64,000 nucleotides of DNA from Liolophura sinensis (GCF_032854445.1 NC_088302.1:14443338-14507337), one strand, 5' to 3'. Shown: positions 22,111-35,090, counted from the stretch's first letter. The notes: a model not told the origin generated them from the sequence alone. Numbers and translations are program-made.

Positions 22111-22799
22111 CCCGACAATAACTGCCTGCTAATTGTTTCCATAACGTTTCTATACAATCAATCAATCAGTCCATCAATAAATATACGAGAGAGAATTCTG
22201 AAAAGCCGCCATATCCCAAAAAAGCCCATGAATTCTGACTCTGATGAAATTTTATATAGATAATACCTACTTCCGAGATTTGAAAAAGAGCGATATTTAA
22301 CCTTACATAAGCAAGAAGCAAACAAACAGAAATGTTTTCTTTTAAACGAACCATTAACTATGTGAGGTATTACTTAATGTGTCCTGAACACTACCTTACA
22401 AAATGAACCACGGCTTTTGTGAGGTCCGAAATACTGTATAACTCACCAGGAATCTATGCATAGGTTTACGCTATAGTAAACAGTTATTGTACTAACATGG
22501 ATCTTCAAATTACTTCTGGGTGGTATGGTTCCTAATTATCAACTGTTGTAAATATATCAATCAGATGACGATTTTCATGATAAACAAGCCTGACTGGTTA
22601 TATTCATTCAAGTTTCTCGCTAATACCTTTCGAGTCATACCCAATGTCAAACATTAAACTATGCAAACCGCTTTGTTTGATCAAAAATTGCTATTAAGTG
22701 TACTGATTGTTCTTGTTCTTCCTTTGCCAAAAAAAAAAAAGAAATCATTAATATTTAATAAATCGATACAGATTATGATTTGATGTTCATCAATATTTG

Positions 22800-23150
22800 A
22801 CGACATTCGTTGTGATCTTGGGATGCGACAGGCTTCCGCTCCCACGACAAGATCAATACACCGTACCCTGGCTTCATAAAGACATAAGAATCGCACTTTG
22901 CTGTTTGAGTTTACTGAGTGTATGCACGGGGGGAGTGTGCAGTACGATTCCATAGTGGTACAGTGTCAACATACTGTTTGGGAACCATCACTGATTGGTC
23001 ATACCCTAATGATACCTATGCAATCATCTATCCAAAATCGATTATCACCCCCCCGCTCTCAAACAACACTCGAAAGACAAAGCACTCTTTGGCGCATGCT
23101 AAGCAAACATAATTGCTTTTTTGGAGACCCATGTAATTACCGTTTATAAG
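22800..23150 (+). pseudogene. Exon-like block C, R1 copy
   Basis: Two overlapping frames resemble the copies at 34735-35090 and 41980-42335. One runs RLPLPRQDQYTVPWLHKDIR then IALCCLSLLS and stops early. The other ends TLERQSTLW, LSKHNCFFGDPCNYRL, stop at 23147-23149. The strand agrees with blocks A and D of the same segment, and position suggests a 3'-terminal exon. Product unknown. Confidence 0.42.
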
Positions 23151-23454
23151 GAACCCCATTGAACTTCCTGGGATAATAATGTAAACATCGGATATAATGG
23201 CAAATGTATGGAAGATCAGTGTGAATATTTGTCTTTGTCAGTCTGATTGGCTGTTGCCTTGATCCGGAAGCGCTGTAACCTTATACTGTATAGTCTGAGT
23301 TGAATGGTCGGAAAGAGAGACAGGGCCTCTTATAACGTTTGCTTCATTTCCAGACGACTGGTACAACATTTGACCAAGACAGCCAAATGTCCAACTTTAG
23401 CCCTTTCACTCATATGGGAACCTATCGACCTTATTATAAATGGACTACAGCATA

Positions 23455-23510
23455 GAGAGTAAAATCATAGCAGTGACGACAGTGTGATAGTAGGCAAACT
23501 ATCTAATGAA
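23455..23510 (+). repeat. Element S unit, single copy
   Basis: CAGCATAGAGAGTAAAATCA, then GCAGTGACGACAGTGTGATAG and TAGGCAAACT match one unit of the 48-bp array at 9851-10042 and its right flank. Confidence 0.75.
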
Positions 23511-23751
23511 ATCAGACTGTAAACCTTTTTTTGAAACCTTTTGATTTCAGCTATTCCTCAAGTGCTGATATTGTAAAGTAAGTAAAATTACCCGGAAAAG
23601 GGAACTTTTCAAAAACAGAATGATATCAAGGCGGAATATCTTGGGTGGCAGATATGCCGGAGAAAAGAACCTGCCTAAGGCAAAATAGCCGGAAATGGGA
23701 TCTTTCCCATGGCAGAACGGGCTAGAGATGGATTGTCCATAGGGTGGACCG

Positions 23752-24095
23752 GCCCGGATAGCACAGTTGGTAGAGCGTCCGCTTCGGGACCGGTAGATCC
23801 AGGATCAATCCTTGATCGAGTCACACCTAAGACTTTAAAAGCTTGGCGTTCAGCATGAAGGGGATAGGGCAACGACTGGTTGACCCGTATCAGTATAATG
23901 GCTCGGGTGGGGGCGGCTTACTTGCCTTCGGTAAGTCGTCTCAGTGAAGCAGCAATAAATAAAAGAGCGGTGGAAATCCGTCCTGCAACAAGGAGGCACA
24001 TTACACGTACATGCACCCTAAGGATTCCTTCGTCGTCATATGACTGAAAAATTGTTGAGTACGACGTTAAACCCCAAGCACTCACTCACTCTTTA
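23752..24095 (+). mobile_element. SINE family 2, full length
   Basis: tRNA-like head with an A-box (TAGCACAGTTGGTAGAGCG) and a B-box-like GGTAGATCCAGGATCAATCC. Next come CACACCTAAGACTTTAAAAG, AGTATAATGGCTCGGG, GTAAGTCGTCTCAGTGAAGC and GTGGAAATCCGTCCTGC. The 3' end is CATATGACTGAAAAATTG, AGTACGACGTTAAACCC and CACTCACTC. The tail resembles that of family 3, suggesting a shared 3' module. Confidence 0.88.
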
Positions 24096-24808
24096 GGGTA
24101 GAATTGTACGAAAGCGGAAGTACCTACTCACAAGAATAAAATCTTTGGAAACAATATAAACCGTGTGGACGTAGATATGCTTTCAGACATTTTGACTAGA
24201 ACTTCGAAAATATCCCGGGATTTTTCCACTCTCTGAGATTGTCCGAATTATCCAAAATTTCCGTGATACATCAAAGTGTTGTTCAAAACACTTTATGAAT
24301 TACATAGTAGGTAACATCATCGCACAATTAAGACTTGGTTTGTTGTACACACTAGCTGTTTACAACATATTGTTCTTTTTTAATTTCTGTTGCATGAAGT
24401 TTGTATACACGGTATAAAATAAAGCTTTTCCTGCCTTGTGATAAGTTGATATTTCAAATATAACCATGTGAACATGACAACTGCAATTTCACCGATGCTG
24501 TGCTAACTTTTGCAGACGTGCACATGGGTAAGTAATATAGCTTACATTGTATCAAATTTAACTCATGCAGATTTCATTGTTATCCTATGGTGAAGTTTTC
24601 AAAATTAGATAATGCAAAGCCAAATAGAGTAATGTAGACTAATTTGGATTTCATGATATTATATTATATTTTTTCTGGTTAAGCGTCTTTGAAAAGTATA
24701 ACCTCCATGTGATGTTTCCTTGCAGCAAAAATATCTGAAAAGTGCTGTCGAAGTCAACTTTATTTCACATGACACCATTGAAGACACATATTTGCATATA
24801 CGCACAGT

Positions 24809-25170
24809 GATAACCGGTTCAGTGGCTTAGTCAGGAAGTCGGGAGGTCTGAGATCAAACCTGTTTTGGGTTATACCCAAAACTTTAAAAATGGCACTTAT
24901 TGCTACCTGGGTTGGTGTCTCAGCACTGATAGGTCAGAGTAAGGAAACAGGACTGCTTAACACGATGTCCGTATAATGTAACTCTATGAGGTGTCTTGTA
25001 TGGTGCCTTGGGCATGATACTTGAGTGGAGACAGCACTTTGGATACATGGATTCACCCAACCACAAGCAGGCAAACTATAAATAAACACACCATATGACT
25101 CCTCCTCGTCATATGACTGGAAAGTTGTTAAGTACGACGTTAACCCAAGCACACATACACCACATACACA
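24809..25170 (+). mobile_element. SINE family 3, full-length copy
   Basis: The head CCGGTTCAGTGGCTTAGTCAGG and a B-box-like GGTCTGAGATCAAACC precede a variable body. The 3' end (CATATGACTCCTCCTCGTCATATGACTGG, AAGTTGTTAAGTACGACGTTAACCC) is close to that of family 2. It ends in a CACA-rich tract. Confidence 0.75.
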
Positions 25171-25696
25171 CCCGCATACATCGGTGTGTGTAAAATATGT
25201 ACAAATTACAGAAGGAGGTTTAAATTTTCTAAAGGTTCAAATGAACTTGTGCTACATGCATGTACATGTTAGATTACAAAAATTGAACGCTTCAGCCCCC
25301 TTGGCCTTCGCACAGGTTTTAAAAGGCTTCCGAATTTAGCTTGAACAAGTGACTCAAATAAGTGGATATTAACTAAATCGGTACGGTGTGACGTCATTCA
25401 AAGACGAAAACAGATCTGATTAGACTCTACCAGTTGGCAATGTGGCCGTGTCTACAGACTGCTCAGGGTACTCATTATTTCTGTTCTATATTTAAAACTG
25501 AACTTCTGTCCGTCGAGCTATTTCAGTTATCATGAATCTTTATGTAACTCAGTAAAGGGCACAGAATGAATGCAACAGATTGTAGCAAATAATAAAGTGT
25601 TCCTTCTCTCATCTAGGTTATTTCAAATCTGGAGAGAGTTTTTATTTATATATGTGTACTTATACAGTGTTTTTAATGTCATAATTTATCCTTATT

Positions 25697-25812
25697 TCTC
25701 TGATTGGTGTTTTATGCCGTACTCAAGAATATGTCACTTATATGATGACGGTCGGCGTTTGGTAGGGATCGAAACCGGAAAGAGCTTGCGGAAACCCACA
25801 ACCATTTCACAA
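25697..25812 (-). mobile_element. SINE family 1, partial
   Basis: Begins CTGATTGGTGTTTTATGCCG, then CTCAAGAATATGTCACTTATATGA, GGGATCGAAACCGG and GCGGAAACCCACAACC. The head is missing. It is inserted in F1 just left of block B. Confidence 0.75.
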
Positions 25813-25944
25813 GCTGCAATGTAATAACTGTATTGGTGACCAACATAGGCGTTATAGATATATTCAAGTTTAAACAGAAATTCCATTTTGTGTAAAGAAA
25901 GATTAAGACAAAACTTATAACAGCCACTAACATGTATTTGTCGT

Positions 25945-26135
25945 TGGCCGCATCTTCGTCGTTGCAACGTTGAATAGAAGCTGTTTCTCGCGCTTGATTT
26001 CTGTATATTGTTCTCCACTGTCCGATTATGACCCGCTGTGATTTGTGCCTTCTGATCTGCCGCAGGAAATAGACGAAATTCCTTGCCTTTTATTTCCACT
26101 GGGCTATCACGCTGGTCTATCAACTCATTCAATCA
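25945..26135 (-). pseudogene. Exon-like block B, F1 copy, open
   Basis: The minus strand reads NELIDQRDSPVEIKGKEF, RLFPAADQKAQITAGHNRTV, ENNIQKSSARNSFYSTLQRR without a stop. R2 (14610-14800) shares about two thirds of these residues but has one TAG. The sequence is polar and basic, with one NRT sequon. There is no ATG at the start, so any use would require splicing. Family unknown. Confidence 0.42.
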
Positions 26136-27168
26136 ACGGAAATAAAGCAAACCAAAAAGCAGAGGGCTGGTCATTTTAGATTTTAATCGTGTTGAGTCGT
26201 GAGTGAACAGGTGTGACTGGAAGTCGTTAAAATAATCAAAATTCCACGTTTGTCACATTTATCACTATAGAGAGAACATTTAAGGCATGTGAAACTGTGA
26301 CCTCTTAAATGAGATGGACATATTGTGCATGGATTCGGATCAGGACATTTTCTTCACAAGACAGTTGATATCCTAAGGCGATATGAAATATTCACATGGT
26401 AGTTAAAAGCTAGGAGCAGATACCTAGATGTGTAAACGAGGAAACTCTGGGTGGCATGGTAACAGCTATTTTCATACAAATAAAACCACCAAAGGTTAGT
26501 TGCTACAACTGAAGTGTGGGGCAAACTATCTTCCATGGTTAACTTAGTGTAGCTACCTGGAGTGAGGTGAACAAAAAAACATTACAGTATACAAGTGAAA
26601 ACAAGACATGCGTTTCTCAAAAACCTCAACAGTCGGAACTTCCTTGGATGTTTTGGGGATGTCGAAATATTGATGTTTATAAATATTGAATTCCCAACCT
26701 TCTCTAGGCTGTGGATTTACCGGATTTTGTCAAGTTAATTGGTTTGTCGTTGACGCTTTGCTTTGGGACTTTCAACAGAAAATACAGGGTATACGTTTCT
26801 TGAAGTAATGTTTCACTTCAATGTCAGAGTGGTTTTGGATTTGCCTGCTGGTTTAGTACGGGGAAAAAGGGTTACTTTTAACATGCACTTTTTACTTCCA
26901 TCACAAGGGCTGCAGGATCGATCGCGGATATAGACATACATTACTTCTTCGCAATAAAATTGAAAACTAAAAGTGTTTGGAATTTATTACGGTTTAGGGG
27001 GTTTCCATTCAGACTGTGCGGCTTCGCACAAGTCGTAAAACGATGACAAATTATTACTTTTGGTTTTGTTAAACAGCAAAGAAACATAATCTCCTGAAAC
27101 TGCTCCCAAAAGAGATTCTGAACTCAGTCTGGTTGGCCACTCAATGGTCATTGCAGTCTAGACTTAGC

Positions 27169-27431
<263 letters not shown>

Positions 27432-27734
27432 ATTAAATGTGCTCCATATGTCTGCACGTCTATCTCTGTAGCTGACTGTTGGAGTGATATAATGCTGGAG
27501 ATGAAGCGTTACCTTGTCAGATAGTGGAGTGCTGAAATTATTTTCATTAGATAACACACTGCTGTTGTACACAGTCATATGTATGTGTTTGAAACAGGTG
27601 TCATCAGATATACGACTATACCGTTAAGTCTAGTGGTGTAGATTCAGTCAAAATGAAAGAGAAAATGCATTCTATGTCAAGAAAAGTTAAGAAACCAAAA
27701 CCTTAAAACTGCCATCAAGAAGTAAGTTTGCTGA

Positions 27735-27905
27735 GTGCCGCCCAAACACCTTTGACGTTGCAACGTTCCTTTCCATGATTCATTTCGTTTACCACAGCTG
27801 AATAAGGACGTGATGTGTGCCTTCTTCTGTACTACAGGAAATGGACGAAATTTCTTGCCATTAAGTTATGTTGAGCTATCACGCTGGTCGGTCAACACAT
27901 TCAGT
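27735..27905 (-). pseudogene. Exon-like block B', F1 copy, broken
   Basis: The minus strand reads DQRDSST*LNGKKFRPFPVV, QKKAHIT, then GKRNESWKGTLQRQRC. It is clearly related to block B (DQRDSP...GKEFRLFP...QKAQIT) but has a TAA in place of an early codon. It lies 1.8 kb from block B in the same orientation, which shows the internal duplication of F1. Confidence 0.4.
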
Positions 27906-29429
27906 CAGCGGGAATAGAGCCGACCAAAGAACAGAGTGTTAGTGATTTTGGGCCTTCTAACGTTTATAACCTTCGCTTGCAACGCTATGGAATCAATCCG
28001 AACAATTATGGTTGAAATTAATTTTTTGGTGCAATAAATGGACTTGGTCATTTGAGATTTTCTAAAATTAATATTCATCGCTTGCCACGCTATGTAATCT
28101 GAACAATTGTGGTAGGGAGTATTTTATTGTACAATCATTGATAATTAAAATTCACATTTGCCATATTTATCGCTACAAAAAGAATATTCAAGGGATTTCG
28201 AATTCTGATGTCTAAAACCCCAAAGACACGTCGCGAAAGGATTCGGGTCAGGACATAGTCTTCTTACGACAGTTGATAAACCTAAGGCGATCAGAAATAT
28301 TTACAGGGTCGTTAGGAGCTAGGAACAGAGAGCTAGATGTGTGAACGGGGAAACTGGGAGAGTGTGGACAGCCATATAGTATCAGTGTAGTGTGGGAAAA
28401 AGCATTAAGGTTATGACACGCCGTGAGTACTTTCACCGCTAAGATCCCGACGGATCGATCCCGGAAACAGGCATATATGTACATTACTTCTTAAAATGAT
28501 CAGAAATAATCATTTATTATCTTGTCACACAGCAATCAATTAAATTGTCTGGAAAATCTACCTAAAACATCATGAACGCAGTCTGTTTTAATTGTTTACA
28601 GTCTCGTGGTGGATAGGAAATCTTGACAATCTGAGCGACCACTGAGTCGATATGCTGGACAACAACGCTCTATCCCCTGATGTCTCATTCCTGAACCGGA
28701 AGGGTGGGCTGTTTTGAAATGACAGGTGCTCCATGTGACAGCACGTCTATCTCTCTAACTGTCTGCTGGAGTCGTATAATGCTGGAGGTGATGTGTGACC
28801 GTGTCAGTCCGTGTGAGGGAAGACAACTGAATATAAGTGCATGTGCACTATGACTATTGATGTTTAACACTGCCTCCAAGGCTCAAGGACCTTCAGACCC
28901 ACGATGTCAGAGCGGTATAGACTGCCTCAAGGTCACATCACCTGCTCTCTGATTTATGAACTCACGTGTACTAACCCAGCCTTACTGTATTAAAACAACA
29001 GTTATTCAAAATCAAATGATTAACTCAAATGTTGCGCTGTTCCAAGTAACTCAATCCGATCTCTACTTGGAGAATATCTCTACCGGACGTGATCTTTGGC
29101 TTTCCTCCGAATAGTCAAAATTCCTGTTTTCAGTTTTGCTTTGCAGTAATAGTATTTTTCACTTTTATTTCACGTGACCAAAGGTCCCATTTAGGAACAC
29201 TGTAGCCGGTTGCTGATGACTCTGTAACAGGAGGTCATACTGACGGGTTTGTTGTTTACTCGGCAGGACAGCTGGTTCTTGAAATTATAACTCGGGGTTC
29301 GTCTCTCTAGAGAGTCTCTGGAATTTGCTTGCTTTAAAAAAAACAAGAAACAACGAATTATTCGTTCTTTACAAAAGAGCATGGATTTAGAACCCTATAA
29401 TCGATCATGAGTGAAAACTTTTTACATAT

Positions 29430-29645
29430 AGAAATTTTCTGCGTTTTTCTGCTAATGTTAAATGACAGTGTTTAAGTGTTTTCTTAAACAGCTTTTAAAA
29501 CTCAAAGGCGTGACATGGCATTTCTCATGTGTCAGCAGATTGCCATAAGTCCGTTAGGTCTTCATCGAGACTCCGTACATTGACACAGCTGGGTCGATAT
29601 TGACTAGATTATACACGTGACTGATGTGAAATATTCTATGGAAAA
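29430..29645 (-). pseudogene. Exon-like block D, F1 copy, broken
   Basis: The minus strand reads FHISHVYNLVNIDPAVSMYG, VSMKT then TAA, and LLTHEKCHVTP. A short deletion removes part of the ARHSFP motif. GTCCCG|GTATGT near 29682-29671 corresponds to the donor-like site of R1 and R2. Confidence 0.42.
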
Positions 29646-30074
29646 CAATTCTTTCAAATGAAATAAAAAACATACCGGGACTTTTTTATGAGACAAAAGA
29701 AAAAGGACAGGGTCGATAATGAGTTATTTGGGTCCGCGATTGATGAATAATTAATAATTTATTAATAACTTAAGATAGAGAACAGTTAAAGTACAGCGTG
29801 TTATTTAGTAGCAGGATTACCAGTATTTTGGTAGTTGGTTTTGTGTTTAATATGTGGTGTGTTTTATTATTAGTTTTGAGAGATAACACCTTTTTAAAAA
29901 CTGTGTGTATTTAAATTTTTAAATTTTAGTTATACCGTTATAAACATAAAGTACACAATTTAGGATCAAGTGGCTTTGATTCAACAGATAATGAAAAAGC
30001 CATTATTGACACTCACGTGGCCGTTTACCCAGTCTGACTTCCGTTGAAGACGATTTGTCTTCCATATGTATTTT

Positions 30075-30178
30075 ATTTATTTATTTGATTGGTAATATTT
30101 CACTTATACGACGGTGGTCAGCATTATGGTAGAAGGAAACCGGGCAGAACACAAGATTATCCATATGTAGCTGAGACA
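30075..30178 (-). mobile_element. SINE family 1 fragment
   Basis: TTTATTTGATTGGT is joined directly to AATATTTCACTTATACGACGG, losing the usual GTTTTACGCCG segment. GCATTATGGTAGAAGGAAACCGGGCAGA follows. It is an internally deleted, headless copy. Confidence 0.7.
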
Positions 30179-30439
30179 ATTTCTCAGTAACTTTGGTGTA
30201 TGGTTTACGTAGAGCACTAACGTTTCCACGCCCCTGCCCCCCCCCCCTCCAAAGAAGTTGACCAGCATTGTATAACAGAAAATGTCAGGTATACCGGAGT
30301 TTCATATTAAACAATCAACGAGTTAATCAATCAGTCACTCAAATCATATTCACCTGGTACAACAGTGATTAATCTATTCATGTTTATCAATAATTTGATG
30401 ACAGACCATTGAAAACAAAACCGTGTACAGAACCAGCAA

Positions 30440-30520
30440 ACTGGTTAAGTGAAACGCTGTTGTCGTTATCTCAAGACAAGCAGCATGGTTTCGGGTTACA
30501 AATACATTGTAAGATTCACA
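30440..30520 (-). pseudogene. Exon-like block A, F1 copy, 3' part only
   Basis: The minus strand keeps ESYNVFVTRNHAACLEI and the following ITTTAF. The upstream two thirds of the block (TVLMTQPE region) is replaced by unrelated sequence, so this copy is truncated. Confidence 0.45.
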
Positions 30521-31189
30521 CCACAGTTTCTTGGTACGCTATTATATTACTTTCTGGTTAAATGTCTCTTCGAATATTACAACCTCCATTTTATAATAGA
30601 GTTAAGTATCTTTACACCAAGATGCTACCTTGCTGTTGTCATAATTCAAATTGTCGTCGAAATCAACTTAAATCAACAAGACAGCAAGAGAGACGTCCAC
30701 ACATACATATACATGTACTCACAGTCAGACGGAACGTTCTCTCAGCTAGCTAGAACTGATTTATTCAAAATTCTCAAGTCAAATCAATATTTATATCCGA
30801 AACATATTTCGCTGACTAGTCCTGTCTGATTAATGTTCTGAAGACCGCCAATGTGGGTAAGTGGTGTCAAAAAGAGTCTGCTGTATCCAAGATATTTTCT
30901 TATACAAATTACCAGAGGTACATAAAATGGATATCCCAGCGAAAGTATCACGAAAGTATTCCTTATGATATGTGCATGTGTAAACGAGATTTGGAGGACG
31001 TGCTACGTGTCTGCTGGTCAGATCTAGAGCTCTTCAACCGGAAGGTGAAATTGGGAAACTGACATACGTTATTAATTCTTTTTGCAAATTATTTGACTGG
31101 TGAAACTTTGAGAGGCTTTTCGAAATTGTGGTTTATATTGTTTTTCTGTCTGCGGGTGGCTGCTTTCCTACAAATCTGCCCTCGGGACA

Positions 31190-33010
31190 GTACACATTCT
31201 ACGCTCAGCTAATTCCCTTACCCTCCATTTTTCATTTGATCTGCAGCGTCATGTACTACAACAAATGTCAGCTTGAACGAAAGGCCGGTTGGAAGCAACA
31301 GTGACAATGTCTTTATAAAGTAACACAATCGATTGGTCATCCTTTGTTAAAATGCTATTCATATCGTTTCACTGAATGATTACGATCTGTCATCTGTTAC
31401 TATAAATGAGTGGTACCAATAGCACATATGTAGACAGTAAAGATTCAATAAAAAGCATCTCCGGTTTTGTTATTTTTACGTCATCACTCTGTTCCTTATG
31501 TAAACAAACAGCTACCGATGTGCAAACACTGACACTTATTCACCACAATAGATCTATCGATGTTTAATGTGCACAGCTCTCAATACACTGCAAGTTCGCC
31601 TTACAATCATTGTGGTTAGTCAGCAAGATATGTGAGTACCCGAGACTTGTTGTGGAAGACGGTGGACAACATCTGCTTCAATGATTGATTAAAACAAATT
31701 GATGAAATACTCCCATCTTGATTAATTTCTTTTTGAATGGAGACATTCTCGCTTGTTGTCAACATGTATTTTTTCCGACAAATTAAACAATTTCAACATT
31801 GCCGAAAAAAATATGATAAGCTTTCGACTATCATGGCAATGGGCAAACTCTGGAATGACACTAAGGCACGAAAAGTTGGAAAAGATAACAGTTCAACCAC
31901 ATGTCTACAGTAATAGATCTTTTCAATATATATGCAACAGGAGACAAAGCCATCATCAAACCTGGGCCTTTACTGTATTATAGCATGCATCCTTTGAAAG
32001 GATCACTGTCAAACCCATTCAGTTTTACCACCACTGGTCAGAAACATGGACAAACTTAAGTATAAAGAGTACAAACGTCTTTGTTTCATAGCTGTGTGTA
32101 ATTTATCTCGGTGCTAGGGTGACGTATATTCGATGGCCACCTAGGATATGTGAGCAGATGTAATCAATTTATAAACTAACACGGTGCACGATTTACGTTC
32201 TGAATTCAGTGACACACCTAGCACGTTCCTTGTGTCTATCCAACATTGTTGAAATCTAGTGACCGTTTGTCTTTGTAGGTATCAGCCTTACTTCCATAAT
32301 ATTTGTATTGGACATTGTTTAGGGAATTAAACTTGTGATTATAGACCTGAAACGTCCATTCTGATTGTCGTCTGGTATATGAAGGTGTGTTTTGACTTCG
32401 AGATCGACTATAAATGATTCATAAACCATGGAGTTACATAGGAACTATAAAGAATATACTACCTCTCACTTGGCGTCGATACCACACCAATCTATTTCTG
32501 TTAAGGCAACACTGTGTTGGATGTTCATAACATTACATTGTTCTGTATTTCGGTTTATGAAATAAAGATGTAGTTTGTCGTTTGTCGGAATATGGTCCCC
32601 TATGGTGAGCTATTCGGTGGGAATTACAGGATAGTGCACAACACCTCTGTGAAAATGTGCACGGTAAAAAAAAAGTCTCTAGGCCTCCCAACTTTTAATA
32701 TAAAATACTTGTGAAATGTTTCATCTATAGAGAAATCACACGCCATGAAATGGGTTCAAAATAATAAGCCATATCTATTGAGCAAGGTTAACAAACCATA
32801 CCGATGTTAACATGAAGCACTGAAAACTTGTACATCTATGAAATCTTACATCATGGATTATAGGTTTAAAATAATTAGTGCATCGTTTATGGTACGCCGT
32901 CTTCGCTTTTGCTTTATGTTGTGTTGCTTTATGTTGGTCAGTTGGTTTTTAAATGAGAAAATTGTGCTTGGGACCAATATATCTGGAGACACTTTTCGTG
33001 TCGTTTTCTG
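31190..33010. repeat. Tail block T, copy 1
   Basis: Long stretch of sequence shared with 39190-41280. Examples are CTTGAACGAAAGGCCGGTTG (31270), CTTTATAAAGTAACACAATCGATT (31310), GTAAACAAACAGCTACC (31500), GAATGGAGACATTCTCG (31734), GCCACCTAGGATATG (32135) and AAATACTTGTGAAATG (32703). No coding frame is shared convincingly between the two copies. It lies upstream of block A on the minus strand, so it may include the promoter of the ancestral unit. Confidence 0.7.
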
Positions 33011-33354
33011 GTTGTCTTGAAGCAAAACAACGAGACTGATTTCCAGAGGAACGGTGTTTTTATCCTTAACATCACACGTGTATCAATTAAAACTCTTTCT
33101 GTCTACTAAACAATGATATAAATCAAAACTCTCAATGTTCCTTCCGGCATAGAAGCATCACGGATGGAGAGCAGTCTTGTAACAGTTAAAATCAGTCACG
33201 TTCCTCACTTCCACAGCTAACCAAAAGCATACAGGTTTTCAATTTCAAGCACATTTCTATGAAGAACCCTGTTAATTCAGTAGTCAAGTAACTGCAAAAT
33301 GACTAGTTGAAAGAGACCTGTCTAATGTTCACCACCAGTGACCTATCACAGAGT

Positions 33355-33662
33355 TAGTGAGTGCTTGGGGTTCAACGTCGTACTCAACAATTTTTCAGTC
33401 AGGAATCATTAGGTTGCATGTACATGTACTGTGCGTCCTTGTTGCAGGACGGATTTCCACCGCTCTTTTATTTAGTGCTGCTTCACTGAGACGACTTACC
33501 AAAAGCAAGTAAGCCCCCCGCCCGAGCCATTATACTGATACGGGTCAACCAGTCGTTGCACTATCCCCTTCATGCTGAACGCCACGCGAGGAAGTTACAA
33601 CTTCCTCTTTTAAAGTCTTAGGTGTGACTCGATCAAGGATTGATCCTGGATCTACCGGTCCC
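33355..33662 (-). mobile_element. SINE family 2, near full length
   Basis: The plus strand begins GTGAGTGCTTGGGGTTCAACGTCGTACTCAACAATTTTTCAGTC and ends GGATTGATCCTGGATCTACCGG, which is the reverse complement of the 23752-24095 family. Most of the tRNA-like head after the B-box is missing. Confidence 0.85.
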
Positions 33663-33764
33663 TATCACAGAATCCCTGCACCAAGCTATGGACCGGAGAA
33701 TTTGTCGTCTAGTCAATCAAATGAAATACTGTTGACTGTTATACTGTACATTATGTAGATGATA

Positions 33765-34135
33765 TATCAGTGGAAGAAACTTGGATAAAACCTGGATGAA
33801 AACACGAAACTTCGCCATTTACCCGACAAAGCATCTGAAGGAACATAATTAAGATAGGGATAAAACCATGGGATCTAGTCATTTAGCTGACAAATAATTT
33901 GAAGATGCCTGGATTGATCGCGAATGAAATCATGGAGCCTTACCATGCCCCTAACAAATTATCTGAGGAAACGTTGATAGGACTCGGAGGAAATCATGAA
34001 ACCTCGTTATTGACCTGTCAAACCACCTGACGAAACCTCAACTGAGCATAGGTTAAATCATGAAACTTCGTCCTTAACCGTACAAATCATCCCAGAAACC
34101 TGGACAAAGCTTGGATGAAATGGAACTCTCGCTCT
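33765..34135. repeat. Degenerate 64-bp minisatellite, about six copies
   Basis: A unit like GATGAAATCATGAAACTTCG ... GACAAATCATCTGAGGAAACCTGGATA starts near 33790, 33856, 33922, 33986, 34050 and 34114. Spacing is about 64-66 bp and divergence high. It fills most of the spacer between F1 and F2. Confidence 0.8.
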
Positions 34136-34734
34136 AGGATTCTGCAAAACTTAAAAAAATATTAGGTGACGATTTCTTTTCATACTCTTACAGAGTACTG
34201 AAATCAGCAGAAAGATTTGTGGCCACCTAATTCGAGTTTGAAATTTGATCGAGTTTGAACAGCTCTTTGGCGTCATGCATCCTGTACTGCTGACAAGGAA
34301 ACACGATAGGTATATAAATGTTCGGATCGTAATCTCAGAGAATGCATTAATTAATTAAACTTAAAGTAAAACCCTAACAGAGGTAAAGTGACTGGAGGCC
34401 GTTTTTCACCGGTCACGTGTGATCATTTGCCTACTATCACACTGTTATGACTGCTCTGATTACACTCTCTATTCTGTAGACCTTTTATGTTTGATAAGGA
34501 ACCAGATAAATAAAAGGGCTGAAGATGGACATGGGACCATCAATGTGAAATCAGTCGTCGGGAATTGGTCCAAACGATGCAAGAGGCCCAGCCTCTCTTT
34601 ACAACCACTCACAGCACTTCCGGATTGACACAAGAGCCGATTAAAAGGACAAAGACAAATAGTCACACTGATCTTCCATACATCTGCCATTATATCCGAT
34701 GTTTACATTATTATCCCAGGAAGTTTAATGGGGT

Positions 34735-35090
34735 TCCTTATAAACGGTAATTACATGGGTCTCCAAAAAAGCAATTATGTTTGCTTAGTTTGCTCCAAGG
34801 AGTGATTTGTCTTTCGAGTGTTGTTTCTAAACTTTGAGAGCGAGGGATGATAATCGATTTTAGAATAGATGATTGCAAACCTATTATTAGGGTATGGCGT
34901 TCAATGACAGTTCTGAAACAATATGTTGACACTGTACCACTGTAGAACCACACTGCACAGCCTCCGCTTGTACAAAGCATGCACTCAATTGACTCAAACA
35001 GCAAACTGCAATTGTTATGTCCTGATGAAGCCATGGTATGGTGTATTGATCTTGTCGTGGGAACGGAAGCCTGCCGTACCCCAAGAGCAT
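34735..35090 (-). pseudogene. Exon-like block C, F2 copy
   Basis: One minus-strand frame reads MLLGYGRLPFPRQDQYTIPW, LHQDITIAVCCLSQL, SACFVQAEAVQCGS and stops. A second reads ASSGHNNCSLLFESIECMLC and ends ETTLERQITPW, LSKHNCFFGDPCNYRL at the stop near 34740. Both have counterparts in R1 and F3. I cannot tell which frame, if any, was translated. Confidence 0.42.

Larger units (their letters stand above)
18200..23520 (-). repeat. Array segment R1 (inverted orientation, most complete exon order)
   Basis: Reverse-complement relative of F1 and F2. From right to left: element S unit (23455-23510), block C (22800-23150), 22380-22680 (= 35210-35560), block B' remnant (21900-22110), 21570-21720 (= 28200-28350), 20390-20560 (= 26880-26960), 19975-20230 (= 28700-28950), 19600-19910 (= 29020-29320), block D (19270-19540), block A (18206-18560). 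On the plus strand the exon-like blocks therefore run A, D, B', C. Confidence 0.75.

Noticed and set aside
23752-23830. Functional tRNA gene
   Set aside because: A- and B-box-like motifs are present but no cloverleaf could be drawn, and the sequence continues into a SINE body. The same applies to the heads at 7744, 20668, 24809 and 38845.
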